Origin: Eubacteriaceae bacterium
GTDB lineage: Bacteria > Bacillota > Clostridia > Lachnospirales > Lachnospiraceae
Length of the DNA stretch: 64,000 bases
Reading direction: 5' to 3'
Assembly (NCBI GenBank): GCA_910574915.1
Contig: CAJTCR010000001.1
Location: 124,001-188,000 of the forward strand
The notes under the pieces are model-generated. The model was given only the letters and a program-made list of their open reading frames with translations, was not told where the DNA came from and did no database searches. Position numbers and translations under genes: made by a program. How positions within the stretch are numbered: the stretch's first letter is position 1; each line of letters opens with the position of its first letter. Positions 27,569-35,760 of the stretch are shown piece by piece.

Positions 27569-28924
27569 TCAAACAGCCGTTTTGCTGTCATATGCGGCGT
27601 CAGGAAGCGGCATTAGTATGGATATTGCAAAAATACCGTTTTCAGCTTGCAACTGAATCACCCCATCATATCCATGTACCACATCGCCAATATTCATCAT
27701 ACCGATTCCATGTTCCCACGGATTTTCTTTTATGGTAAATCCGTCTGTATATGTTTCTGCCTGGTTCATGCTGTTTTTTACTTCCAGCAGAAAGCATTTC
27801 TTCACGGTCTTTGCCTGAATATGGATAAAACGGTATTCCCTGCACTGCATCCTCTGGCACGCTTCCAGCGCATTGTCCAATAGGTTTCCAAACAATACGC
27901 ACAAGTCAAATTCACTGATGCATCCTTTTGGCATCTGCACATCACATTCCCAATCAATATCTGTTTCTTCCGCCCGTTTCCGCTTTTGGTACAAGAGCGC
28001 GTCCACTGCCTTATTTCCTGTCAGATCCCCGCCGGCATCCATACCGCTGTCCGCCATCTTTTTCAGGTAGTCTCCCATCTTCTCCCATTCCTTGTTCTGA
28101 AACAGTGCAGACAAAGCAACGATATGGTTTTTCATATCATGCCGCAACCGTTCCGACTGCTGGTACTGCTCCGTTATCATTTGATAGACGGTATTCTGCA
28201 AACGGTACCGGCCGCTTTTTTCCTGCTCTAAATAAATACGGTTCATCCCAAACACATAGACTCCCGCCGCAAACGAAAGCAAAAGTGACAAAAGCAGAAA
28301 CCCAGCATGGCTGAACATCTGGTCATAATACAATCCCATACTGCCCCCGCTCCTGACCATAATGCCGCAGCCCGCACCCCATGCCGCCACATCCATGACT
28401 GTCAGAATGATAAACAAAGGGACAGCTAATAGCGCATACCACTTTCCCCGCCTGCCGCAGAAAAGCGTTTGCACATGCTTCGATAACCAGTATACACTGC
28501 CTGCTGCCAGACATTGGCTGACGCCTCTGACGCCCCCGCCTTCCCACTCGCAAAGAAACGGCTCTGACACCATCTTCACGGTATACTTAAAAAACAATGC
28601 AAAACAGGATAAAAAAGCTTCAAAAAAGTTAACACCTACTGCCATAACGGTCATTAACATAGCAGCAGCCAGTATTTTTTTCTCCCATCTCTCCTGAAAA
28701 AACAGCAGTACCAGCCCTGTAAACAGCAGATGGTTCACTGTCACAACAAGAATGTACCCGTCAGGATACAATGTGGCTATCCTGTTTAACACCAGATAAA
28801 CGCTCATAGAAAGCATCACAAACAGCCAGTCCTTTTTCTTTGAAGCCGCCAGATGCTTTTTGCAAAATTGACCTGCCGCCCATAAATATGCCAGATAGCC
28901 GGCACCGTTTAAAAGCTGTTTCAT
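27569..28924 (-). CDS. GHKL sensor histidine kinase (second copy)
   Basis: 451 residues with six or seven N-terminal TM helices, then an H-box around SERLRHDMKNHIVALSALF and a GHKL domain with N-box FGNLLDNALEACQ and G-box HGIGMMNI. This is the AgrC-like layout, where the membrane domain detects a peptide. It overlaps the upstream LytTR regulator by four bases (ATGA). No obvious peptide precursor is adjacent. Confidence 0.92.
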   Translation of the reverse strand: MKQLLNGAGYLAYLWAAGQFCKKHLAASKKKDWLFVMLSMSVYLVLNRIATLYPDGYILVVTVNHLLFTGLVLLFFQERWEKKILAAAMLMTVMAVGVNFFEAFLSCFALFFKYTVKMVSEPFLCEWEGGGVRGVSQCLAAGSVYWLSKHVQTLFCGRRGKWYALLAVPLFIILTVMDVAAWGAGCGIMVRSGGSMGLYYDQMFSHAGFLLLSLLLSFAAGVYVFGMNRIYLEQEKSGRYRLQNTVYQMITEQYQQSERLRHDMKNHIVALSALFQNKEWEKMGDYLKKMADSGMDAGGDLTGNKAVDALLYQKRKRAEETDIDWECDVQMPKGCISEFDLCVLFGNLLDNALEACQRMQCREYRFIHIQAKTVKKCFLLEVKNSMNQAETYTDGFTIKENPWEHGIGMMNIGDVVHGYDGVIQLQAENGIFAISILMPLPDAAYDSKTAV

Positions 28925-29637
28925 AAAACGCCTCCATTTTCCCGCATCACTTTCAGCACTTCCTGGCAGAATTTTTCATATCTTCTTTTTGCGATAGCGA
29001 TATGCTCCCCATTTTCCAAAATCACTTCCTGTCTGGTATATGCATCCACGTATTTCAGATTAATCAGATAACTTTTATGGCATCTGAAAAACCCTTTGTC
29101 CCGCAGCTTATCTTCCAGCTCCCCAATCCGTCCATAATAGGTAAAAATCCCCTCCATCCAATGGACATCAACGATCCTGCCTTTGATCTCAAAATAGTAA
29201 ATATCGTCCAAAAACACCTTCTGTTTCTGTCTTTCCCTGCTGACAACCATAAACTCCTGCGAACGGCTCTCGGTTTTCCGCACGGCTTTTTGCAGCACCC
29301 TTTTCAGCTTCCTGTCATCTACCGGCTTGAGCAGATACTGAAACGCCTCCACATCATAGGCATCGAACACATATTTCGTACTGACAGATACAAAGATCAA
29401 AATTTTATCAGGCACCTTCCTGCGGAAAATCTGTGCTGTTTTCATTCCATCCAGCCCCTGCATCATAATATCCAAAAACACAATATCAAAGCTTTCCAAT
29501 GCCAGCAGCAGTTCCCTGCCGCTTTGAAACTGGCGGATCTTATATGGTATTTTCATCTCCTCCAAAATATTTTTCAATTTCCCCGCCATGTTGCAGCATT
29601 CTATTATTTCATCGTCACATACCGCGATTGACAGCAT
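28921..29637 (-). CDS. LytTR-family response regulator (second copy)
   Basis: About 238 residues from the ATG at 29637 (MLSIAVCDDE). The receiver has the phospho-acceptor in IVFLDIMMQG and LLKPV; the LytTR domain reads VFLDDIYYFEIKGRIVDVHW and FFRCHKSYLINLKYVDAY. It pairs with the overlapping kinase. The target is unknown; it may control genes of the 22-29 kb block (inference). Confidence 0.92.
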   Translation of the reverse strand: MLSIAVCDDEIIECCNMAGKLKNILEEMKIPYKIRQFQSGRELLLALESFDIVFLDIMMQGLDGMKTAQIFRRKVPDKILIFVSVSTKYVFDAYDVEAFQYLLKPVDDRKLKRVLQKAVRKTESRSQEFMVVSRERQKQKVFLDDIYYFEIKGRIVDVHWMEGIFTYYGRIGELEDKLRDKGFFRCHKSYLINLKYVDAYTRQEVILENGEHIAIAKRRYEKFCQEVLKVMRENGGVL

Positions 29638-29816
29638 ATTTATCACCCGCCTTATCCGCACAGCTTGTATTATTTTTCCCTTAGCGCCAGTAGTTTTTCA
29701 GTACCCTCACAAAATGATAAATTTGTTCCAAATCCTTTTTTCCGCTTTTCTATATTCCATAAGATACCTCCGTGCTTTCGTAACATTTACAAAGGACAGC
29801 CAGAAGGCGTGACTAT

Positions 29817-29872
29817 CCCCTCTCCCAGCGTCCGTTTCTGTAAAAATTTAACAAAGTAATGCCATTCGTTTC
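29817..29872. repeat. R1-family dispersed repeat, copy B (partial)
   Basis: Carries the R1 core order: CCCCTCTCCCAGCGTCC, TGTAAAAATTTA, ACAAAGTAAT, and a decayed end. The flank on the left also holds a mirrored fragment (TAACATTTACAAAGGACAGCC). Inserted upstream of the LytTR regulator. Confidence 0.6.
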
Positions 29873-29904
29873 TACTTATATTAACACATAAACGCACTTT
29901 ATGT

Positions 29905-29923
29905 TAGAGCATGTTTGAAAAAA
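29905..29923. repeat. solo end of an R2 element
   Basis: TAGAGCATGTTTGAAAAAA differs at one base from the 17-bp inverted repeat end of the 163-bp element at 10973-11135. No second end is found nearby. Confidence 0.5.
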
Positions 29924-29937
29924 CACAAAAAAATTCG

Positions 29938-29971
29938 TTGTATTTTAACAACAACCTGTGTTAAAATACAA
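29938..29971. repeat. 13-bp perfect inverted repeat
   Basis: TTGTATTTTAACA, 8-base loop, and its exact complement, flanked by A runs on both sides. It could act as a bidirectional terminator between the LytTR unit and the gene at 30134. The rest of the 29638-30097 gap shows only the repeats listed. Confidence 0.6.
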
Positions 29972-30097
29972 AAAAGCATATTTTCTACCAATTTCTTTTT
30001 ATCTAAACGCATTCCTATCAGGGTACGGTTTTAATACCCGTTCAGAAAATTCGTGCTTTTATCCAAACAAAAGCAGGGGATTTTCTGCAAACAGCAA

Positions 30098-30131
30098 AAA
30101 ACCTCCTGCCAATCCAATCAAAGGAGGTTTT
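30098..30131 (+). promoter_or_regulatory. hairpin burying the ribosome site of the 30134 gene
   Basis: AAAACCTCCT pairs perfectly (10 bp) with AGGAGGTTTT, which is the complete ribosome binding site of the gene starting at 30134. A 14-base loop separates the arms. The stem followed by TTTTC could also stop transcription, so it may be an attenuator or a guard against read-through translation. Confidence 0.6.
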
Positions 30132-30133
30132 CT

Positions 30134-30877
30134 ATGGAGCAAAAGAAAACAGAAACAGACAAAACATACTGGCACCCTGCATTTTTTGCAGACATCCAAA
30201 TTGAGCTGGCTGAAGATGTAACAGGAAAATATCCCAAAACCCTGATCCGCCACCTGCGGGAAGAACGGCATTATTCATTAAAAAAGACAGAACCCGGCAT
30301 CTATCTGGTACAGGGAGATTTCCTGCCGATCCAGATCATCGTTACCAGAAAATTATCCAAGCAAAAAAATCTATGGCTGAAAAGCCTGACCAATAAATTA
30401 GACACAGCCAGCGCACAAAATTTGATTGCAGACTACCTGGCGCATCCCCAAAACAAGCTGTACCAGTCCGTGATTACTACAATTATGCGGGCAAACCAAA
30501 AAATATTTCAGGAGGTAAACAGTATGGATGATATTGTTATGGAAATTGTACAGGAAAAATTTGATAGAAAACTGAAAGAAGCCGTAGACCGGGAAGTAAA
30601 AAAGAAAGTAGAAATAGCAACTGAAGAAGTTACTCAAAAAGTTACTCAGCAAGTCACTCAAAAAGTTACCCAGCAAGTTACCAAGCAGGTCACTCAAAAA
30701 ACAAAACTTATGGATCTTATCGCACTGATCCAGAAAAAATGTATAAAAAACAAGCCGCTGTCCGTGATCGCTGACGAGCTGGAAGCAGAGCCTAACGAGC
30801 TTCTCCCAGTCTACAACATTGTATTTCAAAATCCAGGCAAATCCGTAGATGAACTTTACAAAATGGCTACAAAATAA
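30134..30877 (+). CDS. PDDEXK/Rpn-transposase-like protein with VTQ repeats
   Basis: 247 residues from the ATG at 30134, which has AAAGGAGG six bases upstream. The N-terminal part (THWHPAF-like HPAFFADIQIEL, PGIYLVQGDFLPIQIIVT, LWLKSLTNKL, NKLYQSVITTIMRANQ) resembles the Rpn/PD-(D/E)XK transposase-like proteins common in gut Firmicutes, but lacks the first half with the usual catalytic residues. A coiled region follows, with six 12-base units encoding VTQK/VTQQ (30628-30699). The C-terminus is short and helical. Function uncertain; likely a repeat-associated, possibly inactive relative. Confidence 0.5.
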   Translation: MEQKKTETDKTYWHPAFFADIQIELAEDVTGKYPKTLIRHLREERHYSLKKTEPGIYLVQGDFLPIQIIVTRKLSKQKNLWLKSLTNKLDTASAQNLIADYLAHPQNKLYQSVITTIMRANQKIFQEVNSMDDIVMEIVQEKFDRKLKEAVDREVKKKVEIATEEVTQKVTQQVTQKVTQQVTKQVTQKTKLMDLIALIQKKCIKNKPLSVIADELEAEPNELLPVYNIVFQNPGKSVDELYKMATK

Positions 30878-30903
30878 ACGCTCGGCTGGCAGGCGAAATG
30901 CAA

Positions 30904-30938
30904 TCCCGGAAACGCTTATGTTATCAGCATTTCCGGGA
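30904..30938 (+). terminator. hairpin after the PDDEXK-like gene
   Basis: Nine-bp perfect stem TCCCGGAAA/TTTCCGGGA with a 17-base loop, 26 bases past the stop codon. The T tract is missing, so its efficiency is uncertain. Confidence 0.5.
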
Positions 30939-30956
30939 ACTGTTCCATCTCTTTCG

Positions 30957-31140
30957 CTAGAGCGAACAAATTTGGATTGCTTTGGTAAATTTTTACAGGA
31001 AGGGACGCTGGGAAAGAGGATGTGCCTCCCCTGGCTGCGCACGGTCGCGGTACCCCTGGTTTTTTCCGCAAAATACCAAGGGCTTCTAACCATTCTTACA
31101 AAGCCGCCAGGGGAGGCACATCCTCTCTCCCGGCTGCTTT
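30957..31140. repeat. R1-family repeat, copy C (long inverted repeat)
   Basis: Starts CTAGAGCGAACAAATTTGG and contains the R1 core in reverse (TTTGGTAAATTTTTACAGG, AAGGGACGCTGGG). Two arms of about 28 bases, from 31008 and from 31108, are almost exact inverted copies (GAGGATGTGCCTCCCCTGGC against its complement), so the element folds as a large hairpin. No gene inside. It fills much of the 600-base gap between 30878 and 31481. Confidence 0.75.
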
Positions 31141-31282
31141 TTGTAAATGCTACGAAACAAGCGCAATATGGTTTGTCTACCATGAACAAAATCAACCCTA
31201 TGATATAACAGATTCTAGGTTGTTTTACATGGAGAACCTGTACAAAATAGTTTCTTGGAAAACGCAAATCAGATAAATTCAC

Positions 31283-31420
31283 TCTAGTACAGCGAACAAA
31301 CCATATCGGGCTCGTTTGGCAGCACTTGCGAAGAACAGTCGGGAGAGTGTACCTATCCTCTCTCCTGGCGTCCCTTCTTGTAAAAATTTACCAAAGTAAC
31401 TCAAACTTGTTCGCTCTAGT
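31283..31420. repeat. R1-family repeat, copy D
   Basis: From CTAGTACAGCGAACAAACC to the complementary end CAAACTTGTTCGCTCTAG. The right half holds the R1 core (TCCTCTCTCCTGGCG, TCCCTTCTTG, TAAAAATTTACCAAAGTAA). It is the most complete right end in the window. Confidence 0.75.
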
Positions 31421-31481
31421 GATACCTTCTTTGTTGTACAATCGCAAATACTTATACCTAATTGATATCCATAGAAAAAAC

Positions 31482-33188
31482 CTATTCATTTGAAATGGCT
31501 AAAGGCGCAAGCGCTACCCTGCATTGTTTCTTATAACAGGCAATCCCATACTTTAAGATCTGTTCGATTCCCTCATCCCGAAAAACCTCTTCATATTTAT
31601 TTCTTTCAATCTGTTCCAGAGCTTTCTTGCAGACTGTATCCAGATCTTGATGCTCCGCGTATTTTACCTCTATCACAACACCCGTCTCCTCATCCTCCAT
31701 TGTAAGCAGAATATCACTGTAGCCATCCCCTGCTTCCTGATTCGATGATACGATCCACGCATTATGGCAGCTAAGTATTCCTAATAAAATTCCATGATAA
31801 AAGTTTTCCTTCCATCGTTTTTTGACAAAAGTATCTCTGATACTGATGGTTTTCTTTAAAAATTGTGTAAAGCGCTCCTCTACTTCCGCCGCATTTCCTT
31901 TCTGCACCGCTGTACAAAACGCCTCTACTGTTTCTTTATTCTTTCGCACATCCTCTTTAAAAAGAATCATAATCTGATCTGTGAAAATTTCCCGGATTTC
32001 CATATTTGGAATCGCAAGAGAGAAGCTTTTTTTATCTCTCTTCCCGCGCTGCGTAAGGTAACCGGACATAAATAGGACGCTCCACAGGTTATCAATGGAA
32101 CGGTACATATCCTGGTAAGTCAGCTCCTGATGGATTTCCTTCTGGATCGTCCCGCCTCCAATTAACCTTTCGATTTCCAGCTTCGCTGTTAATGCATCCG
32201 CACTTTTTATAAAGCGCTTTACTACATCGTTGCTGCTGGTATTTAACCAGTAGTTCTCCGGCTGCGCTTCCCTGTCCGCCCGAAGAGCATCGCAATAATT
32301 CAGAACATCCCACGGGCAATATATCCCCACGCTCCCAAACTGATATCCGTCATACCACTCCTTGACTGCACCGTAGTGCTCTGACAAATTATAATATGCC
32401 AACAGTTCCCTGACTTCATCATCTGTAAAGCCAAAATATTCATCAAATCTCACATCCGCAGCCGTCAGTACCCGCAGATTGTTCAGTCCGGTAAAGATAC
32501 TTTCCTTTGAAATCCGCATACATCCAGTCAACACTGCCATTTGCATATTTTCGTTTGTTTTAAGCGCTTGTTGAAACATGCTGCGAATCAGCAGGATCAT
32601 CTGTTCATAGTATCCCTGTGCAAATGCTTTTGCCAATGGCACGTCATACTCATCGATCAGGATCACTGCTTTTTTCCCACAGTGTTCTCTTAAAAGCCTT
32701 GACAATTCACGCAAGCTTCCAAAAAGCGCAGCATCATCCATATCACTTTTCAATAGCCTGGCAAATCTTTGCTTATCATACGGCGTCAGCTTCTCGCTTT
32801 TTAAAAGATACTGCATCCTGCTGGCTTCTTCATTAATCATGCTTACTGCCATCGCACGAGCCGTTTCATAAGAACCCGCATCAATCCCCTTTAATGAAAC
32901 AGAAATAACAGGAAACTTTCCCATATATGCCTCGCTAAGAGATGTTTCCTTTGAAACCTTCAGCCCATCAAAAACAGATTTATCTGTATTCCATTCAAAA
33001 AAGTATTTTAACATACTCATATTCAGGGATTTTCCAAATCTTCTCGGACGTGTAAAAAGGTTCACTTCACCCCAGTTTTCAAGCAGCTCCAGAATAAATG
33101 CTGTTTTGTCGACATAGTAAAATCCTTCTGTCCGAATTTTTTTAAAGTCTTCAATCCCAATCGGAAGCTTTTTCTTACTTTCTTTCAT
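31482..33188 (-). CDS. AAA-ATPase with C-terminal PD-(D/E)XK nuclease domain (DUF1703 type)
   Basis: About 568 residues from the ATG at 33188. The N-terminal AAA part (YVDKTAFILELLE, the P-loop-like FTRPRRFGKSLNMSML, Walker B AVILIDEYDVPL) and the C-terminal PDDEXK domain (YSDILLTMEDEETGVVIEVKY) are the pattern of the predicted AAA-ATPase/PDDEXK_9 proteins abundant in Lachnospiraceae and Bacteroidetes. Their role is unsettled; many occur in multiple copies near repeats. The ribosome site AGGAG is 12 bases upstream of the ATG. The longer TTG-started frame is less likely. Confidence 0.88.
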   Translation of the reverse strand: MKESKKKLPIGIEDFKKIRTEGFYYVDKTAFILELLENWGEVNLFTRPRRFGKSLNMSMLKYFFEWNTDKSVFDGLKVSKETSLSEAYMGKFPVISVSLKGIDAGSYETARAMAVSMINEEASRMQYLLKSEKLTPYDKQRFARLLKSDMDDAALFGSLRELSRLLREHCGKKAVILIDEYDVPLAKAFAQGYYEQMILLIRSMFQQALKTNENMQMAVLTGCMRISKESIFTGLNNLRVLTAADVRFDEYFGFTDDEVRELLAYYNLSEHYGAVKEWYDGYQFGSVGIYCPWDVLNYCDALRADREAQPENYWLNTSSNDVVKRFIKSADALTAKLEIERLIGGGTIQKEIHQELTYQDMYRSIDNLWSVLFMSGYLTQRGKRDKKSFSLAIPNMEIREIFTDQIMILFKEDVRKNKETVEAFCTAVQKGNAAEVEERFTQFLKKTISIRDTFVKKRWKENFYHGILLGILSCHNAWIVSSNQEAGDGYSDILLTMEDEETGVVIEVKYAEHQDLDTVCKKALEQIERNKYEEVFRDEGIEQILKYGIACYKKQCRVALAPLAISNE

Positions 33189-33195
33189 CTGGTAC

Positions 33196-33389
33196 TCACA
33201 CTCCTGTTTCCAAATAGATTCCAGAAAAATCAATTTCAAAATCCCCGTATATTCCAGCTTTTACTTTTTCAAAAAAAGAATATTTTGAATCAACAATCCA
33301 GTCCGGCGCACCCTTATATCCATAATTCTTCCAGGCATAGCCATCATATATATTATAACAGATATTCTTGCCAAAGCCTACTACTATAG
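33196..33389 (-). pseudogene. C-terminal fragment of an unknown protein cut by a repeat
   Basis: The frame ends KNYGYKGAPDWIVDSKYSFF ... YLETGV and reads like the tail of a real soluble protein (aromatic-rich, regular). It is interrupted on its upstream side by R1 copy E at AIVVGFGKN. The stop lies just before the AAA-ATPase start. No family recognised; no start codon with a ribosome site. Confidence 0.5.
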
Positions 33390-33430
33390 CGAACAAGTTT
33401 GAACTGTTTTGTTGCATTGTGTTTGTGTTA
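33387..33430. repeat. R1-family repeat, copy E (one end only)
   Basis: TAGCGAACAAGTTTGAACTG followed by TTTTGTTGC matches the R1 terminal inverted repeat; the inner core is lost. Confidence 0.5.
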
Positions 33431-33462
33431 CTGAAACGAACCTGATATGATTTGTTTTCTTA

Positions 33463-35499
33463 TCAGACATATCTAACTACGTCTTCTTTCTTTTTTAAAG
33501 CCGCACCTTCAGACACCGGATATCCCAGCGCAACCGCCGCCCATACGATATGGTTTTCAGGTATCCCAAAAGCGTCCAGGACGCTTTTCACCGGTTCTGC
33601 GCTGCGAAGCGTCATAAATGGGTTAAGCCACACGGATCCAATGCCGTAGGAATATGCCGCAAGCATGATATTCTGCGCTGCACAGGACGCATCCTGGCAC
33701 CCATCTGGATTTCTTTTATCATTGGAAACCAAAACCATAGCACTCGGATTCCCCCATCCATAAAAATAAACGCTGTTTTTCCTCGCTGCTTCTTCTGCTT
33801 TTTCTTTTAAAAGCAGAAGATCGCTCTGGCGGGTGAGCACGGTAAACCTCCAACTTTGCATATTGTGGCCGCTTGGGGCATGATATCCTGCTTTCAGAAT
33901 CATGTCAAGTATTTGCCGCGGGATTTTCTGGTCTGTATAGGAGCGAATGCTTCTTCTTGCCAAAAGTGCCTGCATCACCGGGTTCATAAAATCCATCGCT
34001 TCCCTGTTCTCCCACATCCAAAGCAGTTTTTGTCGATCCGGCTTATACATATGGTTGCGTGGGATCTCCTGGATGGACACAATCTTTTTCGGTATTTTAT
34101 ACCGTTCCATGTTTTCTGAAAGGAATTTCAAAAGCCCGTCTTCCTGATAACCGCTTTTTACAGATACAAAAAGCACCGGCACCTGCCCAAGCACTCCGTC
34201 CGGGTCGTCTGTACCAATGCAGGCACATTCCCGGATCCATTCATACTGCCCAGCCATTTCTTCCACTTCAATCGGAGAAACCTTTTCCCCGCCTGTATTA
34301 ATGATATCATCCGCACGCCCAAGCATAAAAAGAAAGCCGTCCGCATCCTGATACACCATATCCCCCGTTATCAGCCAGCCGTCTTTTAACATTTGCTTCG
34401 TAAGCTCTGGCTGGCTCCAATAACCAGCCAGAAGCATATCCCCTTTCAGTGCCAGCCTGCCAGGGTGGCTGGCGTCGCTTTCCATTTCGTTTCCTTTTGT
34501 ATCTACAACCCTTGCCCGTACGCCAGGCAGTGTTTTCCCAAGCGTGCCTGCCTTTGTCTTATCATGTACCGCTTCTGACACATTGCAGAAAATCGCGCCG
34601 CCTGTCTCTGAGCTGCCCCATGTATTGTAGATCTGCACATCCGGCAGCAGCGCTGTAATTTCCCGTCTCTGGCGGATGCTCAAAGATCCGGCGCTAAATT
34701 CTATATAGCGCATTTTTCCAAGCACCCGCGCAAACGCCTCCTGCATCTGCGATTTCATTACCTCAAAGGAAGCCGGAACTGCTGCAAGCGCATTGCATCC
34801 AAACGCTTCCACATTCTTTTCCGCTTCTTTTGCAAACGTAAAGCCATTTTGTAAAACAACCGTGCCGCCCTGGTACAGGACGGCACGCAGCACCCGCAGT
34901 GCAAAGGAATGGTGCAGCGGAAGCGGAAGCAGCAGGCAGTCGTCTTCCCTGATCCCAATCCCTTTGATTGTATTGGACAAAATATGGTAAACAGATACAT
35001 AGGTTAAAATTACCCCTTTTGGCATACCCGTTGTGCCCGTCGTAAACAAAATCTCCGCAATATCGTCGGCTGCTGGGTCTATTTTTGTACATGCCGCTTC
35101 GTTCCCCTGCAAATCCGCCTGCTCGTACAACTGTCTCAATGACAGTACCGGGCAGCATATTTTTTGTCCTCCAAGCGGCTTATCTGTCAGCAACAGCCGC
35201 GCGCCTGCCCTTTTGCAGATATCCGCCATCTGCAACGGCGCACTGTTTTTATCCAGAAATACCGCTGCCGCCCCGCACGACTGAACCGCCATATACGCGG
35301 CTACCATCTGCGGCATTGACACTGCCGCAAAACACACTCTGTCGCCATGTGTGACCCCATGCTGCTTAAGAAGCGCCGCCATTCCAGAAATCTTTAAATA
35401 AAGCCCCCTGTAGGTCAGCTTTTCCTTTTTAAAAATAACCGCCTGCTTGTCCGGCTTTTCTGCGGCAAGACGAATCAGACGGTTTAATAAATGTTCCAT
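33463..35499 (-). CDS. acyl-adenylating enzyme fused to a nitroreductase domain
   Basis: 678 residues. Residues 1-500 are a class I adenylate-forming enzyme: P-loop TTGTTGMPKG at 153-162, LPLPLHHSFAL near 191-201, GSSETGG at 295-301, ITGDMVYQDADG near 377-388, GRADDIINTGGEKV at 394-407, and the A10-type lysine in MYKPDR at 486. Residues 503-678 are an FMN nitroreductase domain: ARRSIRSYTDQKIP, APSGHNMQSWRF at 541-552 and GSVWLNPF. The fusion lies at the end of an operon with an acyl carrier protein, an MBOAT and an SGNH protein. It probably activates an acid and loads it on the carrier; the reductase may modify the acid or its loaded form (inference). DltA has no such domain. Confidence 0.9.
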   Translation of the reverse strand: MEHLLNRLIRLAAEKPDKQAVIFKKEKLTYRGLYLKISGMAALLKQHGVTHGDRVCFAAVSMPQMVAAYMAVQSCGAAAVFLDKNSAPLQMADICKRAGARLLLTDKPLGGQKICCPVLSLRQLYEQADLQGNEAACTKIDPAADDIAEILFTTGTTGMPKGVILTYVSVYHILSNTIKGIGIREDDCLLLPLPLHHSFALRVLRAVLYQGGTVVLQNGFTFAKEAEKNVEAFGCNALAAVPASFEVMKSQMQEAFARVLGKMRYIEFSAGSLSIRQRREITALLPDVQIYNTWGSSETGGAIFCNVSEAVHDKTKAGTLGKTLPGVRARVVDTKGNEMESDASHPGRLALKGDMLLAGYWSQPELTKQMLKDGWLITGDMVYQDADGFLFMLGRADDIINTGGEKVSPIEVEEMAGQYEWIRECACIGTDDPDGVLGQVPVLFVSVKSGYQEDGLLKFLSENMERYKIPKKIVSIQEIPRNHMYKPDRQKLLWMWENREAMDFMNPVMQALLARRSIRSYTDQKIPRQILDMILKAGYHAPSGHNMQSWRFTVLTRQSDLLLLKEKAEEAARKNSVYFYGWGNPSAMVLVSNDKRNPDGCQDASCAAQNIMLAAYSYGIGSVWLNPFMTLRSAEPVKSVLDAFGIPENHIVWAAVALGYPVSEGAALKKKEDVVRYV

Positions 35500-35511
35500 T
35501 TCCTTCCTCCT

Positions 35512-35739
35512 TTATCCCCGCAGTCTTTCTACCATCTGTGCAAGCGCCTTCACAGAATTAAAATTTTCCTCAATAATTTCTTCATACGGAATGACAATGC
35601 CAAATTCCATTGACAGCGCCGCGATCATCCCGGTAATCGTAAGTGAATCCAAAATACCATCATCCACCAATGCCTGTGAAGCTGAAAAATCAATTTGCGG
35701 ATACTCCTGCGCCAATACTTCCAAAACCTTTTCTTCCAT
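35512..35739 (-). CDS. acyl carrier protein
   Basis: 75 residues, four-helix acyl carrier fold. The phosphopantetheine serine is in DDGILDSLTITGM. It resembles DltC-like and other stand-alone carriers. It sits 12 bases before the adenylating enzyme and 21 after the MBOAT gene, so it is the likely shuttle between them. Confidence 0.92.
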   Translation of the reverse strand: MEEKVLEVLAQEYPQIDFSASQALVDDGILDSLTITGMIAALSMEFGIVIPYEEIIEENFNSVKALAQMVERLRG

Positions 35740-35760
35740 CGTAATATCACCTGTTCCTTT

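Noticed and set aside
30628-30699. Possible CRISPR-like array
   Set aside because: The 12-base units are adjacent without spacers and are in coding phase (VTQ repeats).
30398-31282. 294-codon open frame on the minus strand
   Set aside because: It runs antisense through the PDDEXK-like gene and a repeat copy; its repetitive LLGNLLGNFLSDLL stretch is the mirror of the VTQ repeats. No ribosome site.
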